Positions 55,455-64,000 of a stretch of DNA of 64,000 nucleotides are shown one piece after another; position 1 is the stretch's first letter, and each line of letters starts with the position of its first letter. The DNA is from Ardenticatenaceae bacterium (GTDB lineage Bacteria; Chloroflexota; Anaerolineae; Promineifilales; Promineifilaceae), in NCBI GenBank assembly GCA_030065875.1, contig JASJCR010000023.1:62001-126000 (forward strand). Direction: 5' to 3'. The translations under genes were made by a program, and so were the position numbers. Below the pieces are notes generated by a model. The model ran no database searches. It was not told the DNA's origin and saw nothing but the letters and a program-made list of their open reading frames with translations.

Positions 55455-55901
55455 ATGACCTCCTCAAAACCCGATTCCTCAGCCGAGGACAACCACAATC
55501 GCCATCAAATTCGGGCGATTTTTGACGCCTCCCATTTCACCAATGATGTGGGTATCGTGTATGTTGACAGCGGCCGAGGGTGGTGCCGCACGGAATTAAC
55601 GGCCGCCGAGCGCCACTTGCAGCACAGCAAATATATCCACGCCGGCGTGATTTCCACGATGGCCGATCAAACGGCCGGGGCCGCAGCGTTTTCTGTGGCT
55701 CCCGGTCAAACCAACCCCTTAACGGTAGAATTTAAGATTAATTTACTGCGGCCGGCCGTCGGCCAGAAGGTGATTTGTCACGCCCAGGTCCTCAAAGCCG
55801 GGCGGCTTATTACCGTGGTTGAGTCTGAAATCTTCACTCAAAACAATGAGGAAAGCAAACTCGTAGCCAAGGCAACCGTCACCATCGCCAACGCGGCTTA
55901 A
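55455..55901 (+). CDS. PaaI-family hotdog-fold thioesterase
   Basis: 148 residues with the hotdog motifs IHAGVISTMADQTAGAAA and TVEFKINLLRPA. PaaI-type enzymes hydrolyse aryl- or acyl-CoA thioesters. Start ATG at 55455, 18 nt after cdaR, so possibly on the same transcript. No phenylacetate genes are nearby, so the physiological substrate is unknown. Confidence 0.87.
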   Translation: MTSSKPDSSAEDNHNRHQIRAIFDASHFTNDVGIVYVDSGRGWCRTELTAAERHLQHSKYIHAGVISTMADQTAGAAAFSVAPGQTNPLTVEFKINLLRPAVGQKVICHAQVLKAGRLITVVESEIFTQNNEESKLVAKATVTIANAA

Positions 55902-55964
55902 GCGGATCAAAGTTACTTTTACGAGGGGAAGCCCCTTTGAAGATTGGACCGAGATTGGACCAAT

Positions 55965-57257
55965 CTAACGGGAGTCAACTGACCCCTCCCCCCGATACTG
56001 ACGCAGTTTTGGGTATCGCCACGCCACCCATAAAGTCATGGCCACCGTCGCCAATCCGCCAGAAATGATGGCGAAGGGCACCCCCAACACCGAGGCCACC
56101 AAACCGGCCTCAACTTCACCCAGCTGCGGCCCTCCCATAAAAAACACCATGCTGACGCTGGTGGCCCGGCCGCGCAAATGATCGGGGGTCACCAGCTGCC
56201 GAATGGTGCCGCGAATGACGGTAGAGACGGTATCGCCGGCACCGGTCATGGCAAAAAGAATGTAGGAGAGGGCAAAACTGGTAGAAAAGCCAAAAGCGGC
56301 CGTTGCCAGCCCGTAAATCGCTACGCCACACAACAAGACAACTCCCTGATGCTTAATCTCCTTGCGCAGGGCCACAATTCCCCCTGCGATAAATGCCCCC
56401 AGCGGTTGAGCGGTTGCCAACAGGCCATACCCTTCAACCCCGATTCCCAAAATCTCTTCAGCCACAATAGGGAGCATGGTGCGGGCTGAAGCAAACAGGG
56501 TGGCAAAAAAATCGAGCAGTACCGTCCCCCATAAAATTTTGTGATTGATCGTAAAGTGCAATCCCTCACGCATCATTCCCCAATCGAGCCGCCTTCCGGC
56601 CGCCGCCGGACCGCTGCGATGACGCAGGAACAGAAGAGAGGTTACAACCGCGATAAATGAAATCGCGTTGACGGCGTAAACCATCCCCACGTCAAAGCGA
56701 CTGACGAGAAGCCCGCCTAATCCCGGACCGACAATCGTGCCAATTTGAAACAGGAGGGAAATGAGGCTGACGGCGTTGGTCATATGGTGACGCGGGACCA
56801 GGTTTGGCACCAGCGATTGACGAGCGGGGGTGCTCATCGCCGTGGTGGCCGCCCCCAAAGCCGTCAGCGTATAAATGGCCCAAATTTTGTCCAGCCCGGC
56901 AAAGGTTACCAGCGCCAAACCACAGGCGATCAGCGCCGCGGCCGAATCGGTCACGATGATTAACCGCCGTCGAGGGATAATATCAGCCAGCACCCCACCC
57001 ACCAGGGCAAAAATCATGATGGGCAGCACGCGCACCAGCCCGCCAAATCCCAACCCCAGCGCTCCTAAGTCTAAATCAAGCGACCGGCCAAGGATCTCGA
57101 GCTGCCAGGTTTCTCCCTGCAAAATGCGATAGACGTGCCAGTTGACGCCGATATTTTGCATTTGAGAACCGATTGTTGAAATCAGCTGACCGGTCCACAG
57201 CAGACGAAAATCGCGGTGCTGCAGGGCGACGAGGCGGTTTCGCGAGAAAAAGGACAT
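55965..57257 (-). CDS. MFS transporter (enterobactin exporter/macrolide efflux-like)
   Basis: 430 residues with about 12 hydrophobic helices. The N-terminus NRLVALQHRDFRLLWTGQLISTIGSQMQ and the loop GGVLADIIPRRRLIIVTD resemble the MFS_3/EntS group. Similar proteins export siderophores or drugs; the substrate cannot be predicted. Start ATG at 57255-57257. Convergent with the thioesterase gene 63 nt away. Confidence 0.88.
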   Translation of the reverse strand: MSFFSRNRLVALQHRDFRLLWTGQLISTIGSQMQNIGVNWHVYRILQGETWQLEILGRSLDLDLGALGLGFGGLVRVLPIMIFALVGGVLADIIPRRRLIIVTDSAAALIACGLALVTFAGLDKIWAIYTLTALGAATTAMSTPARQSLVPNLVPRHHMTNAVSLISLLFQIGTIVGPGLGGLLVSRFDVGMVYAVNAISFIAVVTSLLFLRHRSGPAAAGRRLDWGMMREGLHFTINHKILWGTVLLDFFATLFASARTMLPIVAEEILGIGVEGYGLLATAQPLGAFIAGGIVALRKEIKHQGVVLLCGVAIYGLATAAFGFSTSFALSYILFAMTGAGDTVSTVIRGTIRQLVTPDHLRGRATSVSMVFFMGGPQLGEVEAGLVASVLGVPFAIISGGLATVAMTLWVAWRYPKLRQYRGEGSVDSR

Positions 57258-57284
57258 GAGGGAGGATTATATTACAGACAAAGA

Positions 57285-57319
57285 GATACGAAATACGAGA
57301 AACGAAATTAGAAATACGA
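57285..57319. repeat. Heptamer array AATACGA/GATACGA x5
   Basis: GATACGA, AATACGA, GAAACGA, AATTAGA, AATACGA. Complementary to the array at 57363-57446. Confidence 0.9.
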
Positions 57320-57332
57320 ATTGCGTTCCATC

Positions 57333-57446
57333 TCTCGTCTCGTGTCTCTCATCCCAGATCTCTCGTCTTTCGTATCTCGTATTTCTAATTTCGTATTTCT
57401 AATTTCGTATTTCTGATTTCGTATTTCGTATCTCGTATTTCGTATT
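57333..57446. repeat. Heptamer array TCGTATT (inverted partner), 12 units plus degenerate lead-in
   Basis: 57333-57362 are TCTCGTC/TCGTGTC/TCTCATC units; 57363-57446 are 12 continuous units TCGTCTT, TCGTATC, TCGTATT, TCTAATT and so on. It is the same heptamer as at 32991-33039, 24 kb away, so at least one heptamer recurs at distant loci. Confidence 0.92.
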
Positions 57447-57554
57447 TCGTCCATCGTCATTCCATCGCTCTTTCGTCTGGCAAACATCGAATAATTCCGT
57501 GATAATTCTTTAATCTTTATTTATTTTGTTTTTCATGCGCAAAGGAAGTACCAC

Positions 57555-58793
57555 ATGCGACGGATAATTTACTTTTTTCTCCTGGCAACAGCGCTAATAG
57601 CCTGTCAGCAAGCGCCAGATGATGGTTTAATCATTCCCACCGAGCTGCCGCCTCCTCCCGAGTTAACCCCGGATTCCTCCCCAACGGCTGAAATCGAGCC
57701 GGATCTTGAGGCCACCGCAACCCAGGTGGCCGGTGAAGTAGCTGAATCCGCGGCCGAACAGGACGTTGCCCCTCAACCCTCTCCGACAACACCACCCGAA
57801 CCGACCCTCACGCCTGAAACGTCCTTTCCCGAACCCACAGCTGTGCCAACAGAAATACCTCTCCCAACTCCCGATTCTTACGATATTGTCATTTCGAGTC
57901 CTCAACCAGAGGAGACGATATTTATCGCCAATCAATACACGTTTCAAGGCACGATTAATCCTCTGCCATCCGAACCGCTAATTGTGACCCTGCAGGCTGA
58001 AGATGACCCGGACGGCATCGCCTATGGAGGGGTAGAAGTGAACGCGGAAACTGGGGAGTGGTCTTTAACCGTTGACGTTCATCCCGGCCGCACCGGTCTT
58101 TCAACGCTGACCGTAGAAGTTGAAAGTGCCGCGACCGCAATCCCGGTCAATCTGGCCTTCAAACCGGGTCAGGAAGGGGTTTTTGTGGTCTTAAACTCTC
58201 CAAACCAGGGAGATCTGGCGGTGATCGGACAAATGATGCTGCTTTCCGGTGAGGCCCGCAACGTGCCCAACGGCCGGCTTGATTTACAGGTCAACAACTG
58301 CAATGAATCACCCACGCCCCTGTCTGAAATTTCCATCGAAATTGGAGACGGACCGTGGAACGCCTTTATGGTCATTCCCCCTGGCCTCGAGCCACAAATC
58401 GGCTGTGTGATCATCACCCCAAGCGAGCTCGATCTTGTCGACCCCTCGATTGTCTGGATGGGCAGCGTCTCCTTAAATCTGGTGGCTCAAGAATCGGAAG
58501 AAGCCAACCTGATTCAGGTGGGGGAAGCAGCCGCGCTTGAATTTGAGGCCGGGCGAACCACGGAACTGTACGGCATTGCCATTAACGCTCCGGAAAACCT
58601 GATCACCCTGACCCTGTTTGATGGCTCCGGTACGGCGCTGTCTACCGCAACCGCAACCACCGGCCGTTTTGGCTATTGGGAAAGCGCTCTGACGGTTCCG
58701 GCCGAGGCGGATCTCACCGCCGCCCGGCTCGTTGTCTCCTACGGCAGCGGGGAAGAAGAGGTGGTGTGGGAGAGAATGCTCAACAATCAATAA
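57555..58793 (+). CDS. Lipoprotein with Thr/Pro linker and repeated beta-sandwich-like domains
   Basis: 412 residues. Signal with lipobox LIAC (Cys about residue 17). A Pro/Thr/Glu-rich linker (about 25-108) precedes the folded part. Beta-rich units follow: SYDIVISSPQPEETIF to EVESAATAIP, and VFVVLNSPNQGDLAVIGQMMLLSG onward, resembling Gmad2/Ig-like domains. Role is probably extracellular binding or structure; I recognise no catalytic motif. ATG at 57555 with AGGAAG upstream. The stop codon begins the heptamer array at 58791. Confidence 0.7.
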   Translation: MRRIIYFFLLATALIACQQAPDDGLIIPTELPPPPELTPDSSPTAEIEPDLEATATQVAGEVAESAAEQDVAPQPSPTTPPEPTLTPETSFPEPTAVPTEIPLPTPDSYDIVISSPQPEETIFIANQYTFQGTINPLPSEPLIVTLQAEDDPDGIAYGGVEVNAETGEWSLTVDVHPGRTGLSTLTVEVESAATAIPVNLAFKPGQEGVFVVLNSPNQGDLAVIGQMMLLSGEARNVPNGRLDLQVNNCNESPTPLSEISIEIGDGPWNAFMVIPPGLEPQIGCVIITPSELDLVDPSIVWMGSVSLNLVAQESEEANLIQVGEAAALEFEAGRTTELYGIAINAPENLITLTLFDGSGTALSTATATTGRFGYWESALTVPAEADLTAARLVVSYGSGEEEVVWERMLNNQ

Positions 58794-58853
58794 CCAATGG
58801 TCAACGGTTGATCATTGATTATTGACAATTGATTATTGACGATTGTTAATTGT
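58791..58853. repeat. Heptamer array TTATTGA/CAATTGA x9
   Basis: TAACCAA, TGGTCAA, CGGTTGA, TCATTGA, TTATTGA, CAATTGA, TTATTGA, CGATTGT, TAATTGT. The first three bases (58791-58793) are the TAA stop codon of the lipoprotein gene. Confidence 0.9.
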
Positions 58854-58880
58854 CCCGTTCTGTGCTACAAACGATCCGTT

Positions 58881-60269
58881 ATGGCAAAAAAAGGAATCGT
58901 TGCACTGGTCGGCCGGCCCAATGTCGGCAAATCCACCCTCTTCAACCGCCTCGTCGGCCGGAGGTTGGCGGTCGTCTCGGAGGTTGCCGGAACCACTCGC
59001 GATCGTCTGTATGCAGATGCGGATTGGATTGGCCAGGTTTTCACCGTTGTTGACACCGGCGGCATCGAAATTATTGAAGGATGGCATACGGAACCTTTGT
59101 CTGAATCATCAGATAAATTTCTCGACGCCATCCGCAACCAGGCCCGCGTGGCGATACAGGATGCCGACGTCATCGTTCACGTCGTGGACGGCCGGGCCGG
59201 CATCACCGCCGCCGATCGCGAAGTGGCCAACATTTTGCGCCAAACCGATAAGCCGGTCATCATCGCCGCCAACAAGCTCGATGACCTTCATACGCAAAAA
59301 GACAACGCCCTCGAATTTTATGAATTGGCCCTCGGGGAGGTTGTTCCCATATCCGCTCTGCACGGGCGGGGAACCGGCGACCTGCTCGATGCGGTGGTTG
59401 ATTTCCTGCCGACTTATTCTGAAGAGGATGATGACGATGACGAGCGCATCAAAATCGCCATTCTTGGCCGGCCAAACGCCGGGAAATCAACGCTGTTTAA
59501 CAAGTTGATTGGGGAAGAACGGGTGATTGTTAGCCCGATTGCCGGGACCACCCGCGATGCCATCGACACGGACATCAAGTGGCACGGACAGGAATTTACC
59601 TTAATTGATACCGCCGGCATCCGCCGCCGCGGCAAAATCGAGCAGGGTATCGAAAAATATTCGGTCATTCGCGCCCTGAGCGCCCTGAGACGGGCCGATG
59701 TGGCCCTGCTCCTGCTCGATGGGGAATTGGGAATTACCGCACAAGATCAACACATCGCCGGCATGATGAAAGAGGAATCGGCCGGGCTGGTCGTCTTGGT
59801 CAACAAGTGGGACGCGGTTGAAAAAGATGCTTATACGATGACCGAATATCGGCAAGAAATCCGTCAGGAGCTCGATTTCCTGCCGTATGTGCCGATTCTT
59901 TTTGTCTCCGCCAAAACCGGCCAGCGGATCGGTAAAATATTGCCCCAGGTGGTCGAGGTCAATGAATCTCGCTACCTGCGGATTCAAACCAGCGAGCTCA
60001 ACCGCTTCCTGCGCGAGGCGACTACGAAACATCCCCCACCGATGAAAGGGCGCCGCCGCCTAAAATTCTACTACGGCACCCAGGTTGGCGTGGCTCCCCC
60101 CACTTTTGTTTTCTTCTGTAATTACCCGGAGATGATTCACTTTAGCTACCAGCGCTATCTTGAAAACCAGCTGCGCGAAATGTACCCCTTTCCCGGCACC
60201 CATATCCGCCTGGTCTTCCGCGGCCGGACAGAAGAGGAAATGTTGAAGCGATCGGCAAAGAAAAAGTAA
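58881..60269 (+). CDS. der: Ribosome-assembly GTPase Der (EngA)
   Basis: 462 residues. Two GTPase domains: first GRPNVGKST, DTGG and NKLD; second GRPNAGKST, DTAGIRR and NKWD, with the acidic linker EEDDDDDER between. A C-terminal KH-like domain ends it (LKFYYGTQVGVAPPTFVFF). Der is needed for 50S subunit assembly. The start ATG at 58881 gives MAKKGIVALVGRPNVG; the in-frame upstream extension to 58836 lies in the repeat and is rejected. Confidence 0.96.
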   Translation: MAKKGIVALVGRPNVGKSTLFNRLVGRRLAVVSEVAGTTRDRLYADADWIGQVFTVVDTGGIEIIEGWHTEPLSESSDKFLDAIRNQARVAIQDADVIVHVVDGRAGITAADREVANILRQTDKPVIIAANKLDDLHTQKDNALEFYELALGEVVPISALHGRGTGDLLDAVVDFLPTYSEEDDDDDERIKIAILGRPNAGKSTLFNKLIGEERVIVSPIAGTTRDAIDTDIKWHGQEFTLIDTAGIRRRGKIEQGIEKYSVIRALSALRRADVALLLLDGELGITAQDQHIAGMMKEESAGLVVLVNKWDAVEKDAYTMTEYRQEIRQELDFLPYVPILFVSAKTGQRIGKILPQVVEVNESRYLRIQTSELNRFLREATTKHPPPMKGRRRLKFYYGTQVGVAPPTFVFFCNYPEMIHFSYQRYLENQLREMYPFPGTHIRLVFRGRTEEEMLKRSAKKK

Positions 60270-60755
60270 TTAGCCAAAAATTAATATATAATCCAAAGCG
60301 AAACTGAAAGACCCGCTAAGATGTTCTTATTTTCATAGATCGATCGTCAAGTGACGCTGCAATCATTTTTTCGGAGGAAGTAAACCGCTTTCTCAATCTT
60401 TACACTTCTGATTATTAAACTTAGTCCAAGTTGCTATCTTATCTCGCCGATGAATTTTGGAGGTTTACAAACAAATACGGATACGGACCATCTTCCAAAA
60501 AACACCCGTCATCCTGGCCCCCGTCTTCACGGGGGTAAACGACGGTGGGGATCCACCGGTGGCAAGCCAATGGATTCCCGCTTTCGCGGGAATGACGGCA
60601 CTGTATCTGTGTTATTTTGTTAAAATTCACCATTCATCGGCGAATGAGACCAAATCGCGTTAACATAACTGTATCAATCCGATTTTGATTTTCACGGCGG
60701 CCGAATTAATTTGGCTTCATCATAAGACCGCAACTTGAGTTAACCTTACTTCATA
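60270..60755. repeat. 486-nt intergenic gap with a dispersed palindromic repeat
   Basis: 60505-60600 is a mosaic repeat: CCCCCGTCTTCACGGGGG (about 60520), ACGGTGGGGATCCACCGGTGG and a clean hairpin ATTCCCGC/GCGGGAAT (60574-60593). This last motif is very common among unrelated bacteria as a REP/dRS3-like repeat. The rest is AT-rich; the promoter of the penicillin-binding gene probably lies at 60660-60755. Confidence 0.7.
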
Positions 60756-63700
60756 ATGAATAACGACGAACCAATCGAAAACAACAACCTGCCACAACCG
60801 GAACATGAGGATGAACCGGCCGATTCCCAACAGCCTGAAGGCTCGAAACAACCGGCCGCCGATCAAGACGACCTCTCCTCACCGGGTGGCACCGTTTCCC
60901 TGCTTGATCTAATACGTGCCGAAACCGGCGAACCACAACCGGTAAGCGGTCAACCCACCATCCACGATGATCTCCCGCCGGTTATTTTTATTCCGGCTGA
61001 CGAGCCGTGGCCCTCTGAAAAGGATCAGGAAGAAGCAGAGGTGCCTTCCGGCACGATGACGATCAATCTCGATCCGGAAGAAAAGAAAATCGGCCCCGAT
61101 GATCCGACCCCTCTGCCGATTTACCCGCCTTCAACAGAACCGATCGAGCGGCCGCCGATAAGCGATCCCGATGCCACGGTCATCTCCCCCCGGGTGGCTT
61201 TCCCAGGGGATACCAGCCTCGATTTGCCCACCATCCCGACCGAAGAGCAGCCAACGGTTCCGTATCGGGCGGTTCCCGATCGGCCGGTCGAGGACACACC
61301 TTCATCTCCAACGGCTCCTCCGCCAATAGATCCGCAGCAAAGGCCAACCGCACCTTCGCAGCGGCCGGTAAGGGAAGGGCGTCAGCGCCAACCCGCGCCG
61401 GCACCCCGCCAGCCTTTTCGAGAGCCGTCACAGCCGGTTCGCAGCCGTCAGCCGCAGCAGCCGGTCCGCCAGCCGGTGGTAGCGGCCGATCCGGAGCTGC
61501 AGGCCAATCTGCCCCAGCCCATCCGAACCAATCGCGGTGGCTGCGTGCGCCGGGTGGTCACTGCCACCCTGCTACTAGGGATTTTTGGGGTGGCTTTTGT
61601 CATTATCGCCTTTAGCATCGGGTATGTGGTGGTGGCCAGCGGCCTGCCCTCCCCATCAGAATTGCAAACCAACGCCAGCCAGTTTGAAACCGCCCGTATC
61701 TTTGACCGCAACGGCAATGAGCTATACGCCCTGGCTGACCCCAACGCCGGTAATCGCACCTATGTCGCCCTTGACGACATTTCCGAAAACCTGATAAACG
61801 CCACCATTGCCACCGAAGATGCGCGCTTCTGGCAAAATCCGGGGTTTGACCCGATCGGCATCGCCCGCGCTATTTTTGTGGCCGTCCGCGAAGGGGACGC
61901 GTATGCCGGAGGAGGGGCCAGCACGATCACTCAGCAGCTGGCGCGCGCCCTGCTCCTCGATGCGGAAGAGCGGACTTCGCGAACCTTTACCCGCAAGGTA
62001 CGTGAGATTTTCCTGGCGTATGAAGTCAAACGCCAATATGGGAACGAAACGGTTATCGAGCTTTATTTAAACGAAATTAACTACGGCAATCGCGCCTACG
62101 GTATCGAGGCGGCCGCTGAAACTTACTTTAACAAGTCGGCCGCAGATTTAACGCTCAGTGAAGCGGCCCTGCTGGCCGGTTTGCCCCAGGCTCCAGCCCT
62201 GTGGGACCCTTACACGGCGCCGGATAAAGCGATCGGCCGCATGTCTGAAGTGTTGATCCTCATGGTGCAGGAGCGGTACATCACCCAGGCTGAGGCTCAG
62301 GCGGCGCTTGACGAGATGGCCCTGCGCATTTACCAGCTTGAACCCCCGCAGGTGACCATCGAATATCCGCACGCCGTATTTTACGTGCTGCAGCAGCTGG
62401 AAAGCGCCAACGACGCCCAGGCGATTTATCGCGGTGGCCTCAAAATTTACACAACCATTGATCCCGCCGCCCAAAACCTGGCGGAGGAAGCGCTGGCCAC
62501 CTACCGCGGCCAGATCAACCAGCTGGGGGCCAATAACGCCGCCCTCGTCTCGCTTAATCCACAGTCAGGTGAAATATTGGCGCTGGTCGGCAGCGTTGAC
62601 TTTAACGATGAGGCGATCAGCGGTCAGGTCAATATGGCCCTGCAGCCGCGGCAGCCCGGTTCAACAATCAAACCGTTTGTTTATCTGGCCGCCATGCGCC
62701 AGGGATGGACCCCGTCCACACTGATTTGGGACGTGAGGACTGAATTTCCGGATGGAACCAATCCGCCCTATGTCCCCAAAAATTACGACGATCAATTTCA
62801 CGGTCCGCTGCTGCTGCGCGAGGCGCTGGGTAACTCCTACAATATTACCGCCGTCAAAGCCCTTGAGTATGTGGGGGTGTGCAATTTCCTGAGCTTTGCG
62901 CGCAACAACCTGCAGCTCACAAGCTTATCCGAAGAAGGGTGCGCTAATCTGGGGGCCTCCACCAATTACGGTCTGGCCCTCGCTTTGGGCGGCGGTGAAA
63001 TCACGCCGCTAGAGATGGCTTCGGCCTATGGCATCATCGCCAACAGCGGCCAACTCGTTCAGCCCTATACGATTACCCGTATCGAGGATCGCAGCGGAAA
63101 TATTTTGTTTGAGCGAGAGGCACCTCCCGGCGTGCAAATTGTCGAGCCGGAAAACGCCTACCTCATCGCTGATATTTTGTCCGATAACGGGGCCCGACAG
63201 CCAAGCTTTGGCTTAAACAACAACCTGGTGGTTCCCGGTCTTGAGGTGGCGGCCAAAACCGGCACCTCCGGCACCGACCGCTTTGACGTGCGTGATGGCT
63301 GGACAATCGGGTTTTCACCCAGCCTGGTGACGGCCGTGTGGGTCGGCAACACCGACAATCAGCCGCTGGCCGAGGGGGCGTCTGGCTATCAGGTGGCCTC
63401 CCCGATCTGGAACCGCTTTATGACCGGGGTGCTGACCCAGCAGCCGGCGGTGCCGTTTGCCCGACCGGCCGGCATTGTCGATCTTGAAGTTTGTGCGGAT
63501 TCCGGGTCCTTGCCATCCCCCTCGTGTACCAATCGCAAGCGGGAGATATTCTCGCAAAACAATCCGCCCTTGCCGGCCGATCAGGATTTTCTGCAGGCGG
63601 TCCCGATCGACCTGTGGACCGGGTTGCAAGCCAATGACAACTGCGACGAAAACGTCTATGAGGCGAATTTTGCCAATCTGCTGGTCAGCGGCCGGGACGC

Positions 63701-64000
63701 CGTGCGCCAGCGTGAGCTGCAGCAGGCGCGTCGCTGGATCGAAGAAACAAACAGCGGCCGGCAGTGGGCCGCGAGCCGCAATATCGCCATCCCCCTGCAA
63801 TTTCCACCGCAAAACAGCTGTGATCGCACCACAGCGCGGCCGATCCTGGAAATCAGCGAGCCGCGGCCGTTTGCTGAAGTTGAGAGCGAAGTCAACGTGA
63901 TCGGCTCCGTGAATGCCCCCAACTTCGACGGCTATCAAATTGATTATGGATTAACCCATGATCCGGGCGGCTTTGCTAACGTGCAGGAACGGCGCAATAC
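60756..64000 (+). CDS. Class A penicillin-binding protein (transglycosylase-transpeptidase), C-terminus cut by window edge
   Basis: 1,081 codons are visible without a stop. Residues 1-260 are a disordered cytoplasmic tail rich in Pro, Asp, Glu, Gln and Arg. A membrane helix follows at about 268-294 (VVTATLLLGIFGVAFVIIAFSIGYVVV). The GT51 glycosyltransferase (about 315-510) has the catalytic EDARFW and GGASTITQQLAR. The transpeptidase has the catalytic Ser636 in GSTIK, SYN (SxN), and KTGTS at about 834. Beyond residue 930 lies a further extracellular region. Start ATG at 60756. It makes and cross-links peptidoglycan. Confidence 0.92.
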   Translation, partial: MNNDEPIENNNLPQPEHEDEPADSQQPEGSKQPAADQDDLSSPGGTVSLLDLIRAETGEPQPVSGQPTIHDDLPPVIFIPADEPWPSEKDQEEAEVPSGTMTINLDPEEKKIGPDDPTPLPIYPPSTEPIERPPISDPDATVISPRVAFPGDTSLDLPTIPTEEQPTVPYRAVPDRPVEDTPSSPTAPPPIDPQQRPTAPSQRPVREGRQRQPAPAPRQPFREPSQPVRSRQPQQPVRQPVVAADPELQANLPQPIRTNRGGCVRRVVTATLLLGIFGVAFVIIAFSIGYVVVASGLPSPSELQTNASQFETARIFDRNGNELYALADPNAGNRTYVALDDISENLINATIATEDARFWQNPGFDPIGIARAIFVAVREGDAYAGGGASTITQQLARALLLDAEERTSRTFTRKVREIFLAYEVKRQYGNETVIELYLNEINYGNRAYGIEAAAETYFNKSAADLTLSEAALLAGLPQAPALWDPYTAPDKAIGRMSEVLILMVQERYITQAEAQAALDEMALRIYQLEPPQVTIEYPHAVFYVLQQLESANDAQAIYRGGLKIYTTIDPAAQNLAEEALATYRGQINQLGANNAALVSLNPQSGEILALVGSVDFNDEAISGQVNMALQPRQPGSTIKPFVYLAAMRQGWTPSTLIWDVRTEFPDGTNPPYVPKNYDDQFHGPLLLREALGNSYNITAVKALEYVGVCNFLSFARNNLQLTSLSEEGCANLGASTNYGLALALGGGEITPLEMASAYGIIANSGQLVQPYTITRIEDRSGNILFEREAPPGVQIVEPENAYLIADILSDNGARQPSFGLNNNLVVPGLEVAAKTGTSGTDRFDVRDGWTIGFSPSLVTAVWVGNTDNQPLAEGASGYQVASPIWNRFMTGVLTQQPAVPFARPAGIVDLEVCADSGSLPSPSCTNRKREIFSQNNPPLPADQDFLQAVPIDLWTGLQANDNCDENVYEANFANLLVSGRDAVRQRELQQARRWIEETNSGRQWAASRNIAIPLQFPPQNSCDRTTARPILEISEPRPFAEVESEVNVIGSVNAPNFDGYQIDYGLTHDPGGFANVQERRN

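Noticed and set aside
60439..60663. Small ORFs on both strands before the penicillin-binding gene
   Set aside because: They read through the dispersed palindromic repeat and are not protein-like.

Overview
The window looks like a chromosomal contig from an uncultured, free-living bacterium, most likely a member of the Chloroflexota (Anaerolineae/Ardenticatenia-like). This is an inference from gene style, not a database result. Secreted and membrane proteins carry Thr/Pro-rich linkers (TPTPT type) and lipoboxes (YerB-like DUF3048, DUF4349, LysM). The signalling proteins are large multidomain kinases, and the core genes (cdaA-cdaR, tsaE-tsaB, der, pgk, dgt, argF, leuB, acpS) are ordinary bacterial ones. 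Composition is balanced, and the hexamer CGGCCG and its core GGCCG recur very often. I see no rRNA, tRNA, CRISPR array, prophage, plasmid genes or transposase.

Layout. 1-781: 3'-truncated beta-propeller protein (minus). 1003-5319: overlapping two-component module of two kinases and one receiver protein. 5482-10365: CDP-paratose epimerase-like protein, then RimI, a Suc/Fer-like thioredoxin-fold protein, a YheT esterase and a TPR protein. 10674-15272: SRPBCC membrane protein, an orphan ABC ATPase, hpt, an rRNA methyltransferase translationally coupled to leuB. 15396-18924: GAF/PAS adenylate cyclase, a NarL-type regulator and a mucin-like stalk protein. 18952-22308: three tandem M42 aminopeptidases. 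22510-26375: RarD, HAD hydrolase, DUF4349 lipoprotein, phosphoesterase. 26692-32936: tsaE-tsaB, a channel-like membrane protein, a hybrid kinase, an oxidoreductase and a deoxyribosyltransferase-like protein. 33040-38613: acpS, a ClC channel, DUF1385, a zinc-ribbon protein and a DUF3048 lipoprotein. 38820-43280: nucleotide-sugar/glycosyltransferase operon ending at a clear terminator. 44116-49870: pgk, an unknown protein, LysM protein, dgt, an unknown membrane protein. 50058-55901: argF, long TPR protein, cdaA-cdaR, thioesterase. 55965-64000: MFS transporter, lipoprotein, der, and a class A penicillin-binding protein cut by the window end.

The strongest unusual signal is not a gene. Most intergenic gaps hold arrays of short tandem repeats with a 7-bp period. 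The heptamer differs at each locus, and the arrays are often paired with an inverted copy (for example 14 units facing 12 units at 22307-22498). In many cases the stop codon of the neighbouring gene lies inside the array. Two other gaps hold GC-rich hairpin repeats; one has an exact 56-bp (8 x 7) period. These resemble the heptameric STRR sequences known from filamentous cyanobacteria, but here they occur in a Chloroflexota-like genome and are tied to gene ends.

Other points to follow up: a channel-like protein with a degenerate selectivity filter and no conventional start codon after its Shine-Dalgarno; an SDR protein lacking the catalytic tyrosine; short and long TPR paralogues of one architecture; a structured element between divergent genes; and a class A PBP with about 260 residues of disordered cytoplasmic tail.
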